Shown here: positions 62,510 to 64,000 of the stretch, in pieces
Layout of the letters: each line of letters starts with the position of its first letter
How positions within the stretch are numbered: position 1 is the first letter of the stretch
Assembly (NCBI GenBank): GCA_032716605.1
Contig: CM064552.1
Span: 1,206,783-1,270,782 of the forward strand
Length of the DNA: 64,000 bases
Direction: 5' to 3'
Source: Paralithodes platypus
Taxonomy: Eukaryota > Arthropoda > Malacostraca > Decapoda > Lithodidae
The notes under the pieces: model-generated
The model's input: the letters and a program-made list of their open reading frames with translations, nothing else
Database searches by the model: none
What the model was told of the DNA's origin: nothing
Made by a program: the position numbers and the translations under genes

Positions 62510-62552
62510 CTGGGAGTCAGTGAAATTAGTTGGATTTACTCACAAACAAAAT

Positions 62553-62652
62553 ATATACACAGTACTGTATATATAAATATATAATTTATACAGTATATAT
62601 AAATATATATACAGTACAGTATATATAAATATATATACAGGTAATATATACA
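62553..62652. repeat. TA-rich tandem repeat
   Basis: ACAGTATATATAAATATATA units repeated about three times. Confidence 0.8.
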
Positions 62653-63624
62653 GCTAGTCTGTACACTCTAGGACACAAGTCGTGGCTCTTTTTGTACTAC
62701 TTGGGCTGCTTTTATGAATCATAGAACTGCATACATTAAGTAAAAAATTAACCAGATTTGATTCAGTCCAAGATAAGTTTGGAAAATTTTAGGCCACCAT
62801 TTCTTTCTGAGTGTACATATATACAGGATACTCTATACCTAGTATATGTTCCTATTAAACATACAGCTATGGGATTTCAAGACAAAAACTAAAACAATCT
62901 TGTCAGTACAAAAATTCTACCAGGGCCAAACCTTTACACTAGAGTTGTACCCTCTAATTAACAAACTACTGGAGGACATGTACAAATTGCTGAGTTCCAG
63001 TAGCTAGTAGTGTTGTAGAATAGAAACTGACAAAATGGTTTAGAAAAACACCATTTGAGGATGGGCCTTTATCATGATAACGTTTTGATATAGTTTCTTT
63101 ACATCAAACTTGTGTGAGTCAAACAGTTTGACATGAAACAGCTGTAAAGCAAAATGTTGTCATAATAATGGCCCATTCTCATATGGTGTTTTTCTAAAGC
63201 TAGTATTACTACTCGGTAACTAGTATATTTATCCATTCCCTGTAAGTAACGAGTATTAGCTACTATAGTTTGCTAGCTACATTTTACTATACTGTACATG
63301 TACTTGCACTTTAATGAATAATTTATTGAAAAACTGTACCTAACAATGGCAGCATAAATGTAATTAAATTAAAGTATGAGCTCTGTGGTCTTTGCATGAT
63401 TATGGAGTATGTGTCTGCAATAGTTACTGATAGATGTGTGACCAAGGCCCATATTCATAGATTTTTTTTTTACATCAATTGTCATTGGCAATTATATAAG
63501 TTTGCCTTATTCCTAGTAAGTCATCATACACTAGCTGTTGTAATGGAAATGAGAGGTACGGAAACATTATTAAAGAACTCCCATTGCAATTATTTTTACC
63601 TAGCGTACCATATAAACTGGCTAG

Positions 63625-63710
63625 GAATATGGCGTCTTGATAGCGTAATGCATAGTGCGCGGAATTTGGATGTGAGTATCCTGGGTTCGAGTCCCCAGAG
63701 TGCCACATGT
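63625..63710 (+). other. tRNA-like sequence (SINE head or tRNA pseudogene)
   Basis: TGGCGTCTTGATAGCGTAAT resembles an acceptor and D arm, and CCTGGGTTCGAGTCCCCAG is a T arm with the B box, closing with AGTGCCA that pairs partly with TGGCGTC. The T loop is one base too long and the anticodon stem is poor, so I do not call a working tRNA. Inverted T-rich/A-rich ends at about 63462 and 63765 suggest it may sit in a larger repeat. Confidence 0.5.
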
Positions 63711-63778
63711 ATTTGTTGATTTCATTAATTGAGTTTAGATGTGAAGTTGGTTGGTGTAAAAAAACATAACCCCTCAAC

Positions 63779-63960
63779 ATTTATCCTCAACACTGGTTGG
63801 TCAGCTTAACTTGCTTAAGAGGTAAACTTTTAAAATTATTCTGTGACCTAAATTAATTTATCATAATTTTAAACTTGTATGTACAGTATGTATGTATGTA
63901 TGTATGTATGTATGTATGTATGTATGTATGTATCAGTCTAGTTTCCTAAATATTTCACCT
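63779..63960. repeat. Family G-like interior fragment with GTAT microsatellite
   Basis: CTGGTTGGTCAGCTTAACTT and TTCTGTGACCTAAATTAATT resemble the interior of G5/G6; a GTAT repeat occupies 63891-63936. Confidence 0.4.
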
Positions 63961-64000
63961 GTGTTTCAGAAATGTTTATAAATACAGTACAAGAGAGGCA

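Larger units (their letters stand above)
62510..64000. other. Intron upstream of the first visible BLTP3 exon
   Basis: Holds the TA-rich tandem repeat, the tRNA-like sequence and a GTAT microsatellite. I found no exon matching the part of the protein before exon 1, so the next upstream exon is probably beyond the window. Confidence 0.5.

Noticed and set aside
61515..61521. Exon 2 starting at the first AG (61521)
   Set aside because: Joined to exon 1 it gives an immediate stop; the AG at 61515 keeps the frame.
63625..63710. Functional tRNA gene
   Set aside because: T arm is good but the loop is eight bases and the anticodon stem fails.
1..64000. Bacterial operon, phage or viral segment
   Set aside because: No long contiguous ORFs, no Shine-Dalgarno-spaced gene runs and no viral protein motifs; splice sites and non-LTR elements indicate a eukaryotic nuclear genome.

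Overview
The window looks like nuclear DNA of an arthropod, most likely a decapod crustacean. It is AT-rich, contains long introns with GT/AG borders, and is dense in short inverted-repeat transposons, tRNA-derived retroposons, non-LTR retrotransposon debris and simple repeats. The motif TACTGTAC and its variants recur throughout. I see nothing bacterial, viral or organellar.

I recognise one host gene. It lies on the minus strand and covers 62509 down to 12389. Twelve exons join with matching phases and consensus splice sites into 3,603 nt, which is 1,200 codons plus a stop. The product matches the UHRF1BP1/UHRF1BP1L family (bridge-like lipid transfer protein 3, BLTP3; BLTP3B is also called SHIP164). 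The N-terminal chorein portion and the promoter lie beyond the right edge. Two introns are very long (about 20.5 kb between exons 4 and 5, about 16.9 kb between exons 9 and 10) and hold most of the repeats. Exon numbers here count only exons inside the window.

Layout from left to right: 1-12388 is 3' flank, with MITEs, a non-LTR RT fragment at 2245-2710 and a tandem repeat at 7818-7922. 12389-15822 holds exons 12, 11 and 10. 15823-32766 is intron 9, with nested TTAA elements, a tRNA-SINE, an AAC-tailed retroposon, a minisatellite and a pogo-like element. 32767-37579 holds exons 9 to 5. 37580-58129 is intron 4, with a non-LTR element carrying two TTAA-flanked insertions, an 18-bp minisatellite and many MITEs. 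58130-62509 holds exons 4 to 1. 62510-64000 is the upstream intron.

The mobile DNA falls into recurring families, named here for convenience. A, D and T are bounded by TTAA-CCC...GGG-TTAA (piggyBac-like termini). C is bounded by TTAA-GGGG...CCCC-TTAA. B has an AATGTAAAACTTGCAAAATA end. G has GGTGTCACAC ends. H has CAGCTGACGGTAAA ends. I is a foldback element at TA sites. J and K resemble pogo/Tigger. M is a hAT-type element with 8-bp duplications. P has a long inverted repeat. Nesting gives a relative order of insertion. The most notable points are two exons whose 3' splice sites abut family B ends, a foldback family whose outer arms differ between copies yet stay self-complementary, and two TTAA insertions that left a retrotransposon reading frame intact at both target sites.
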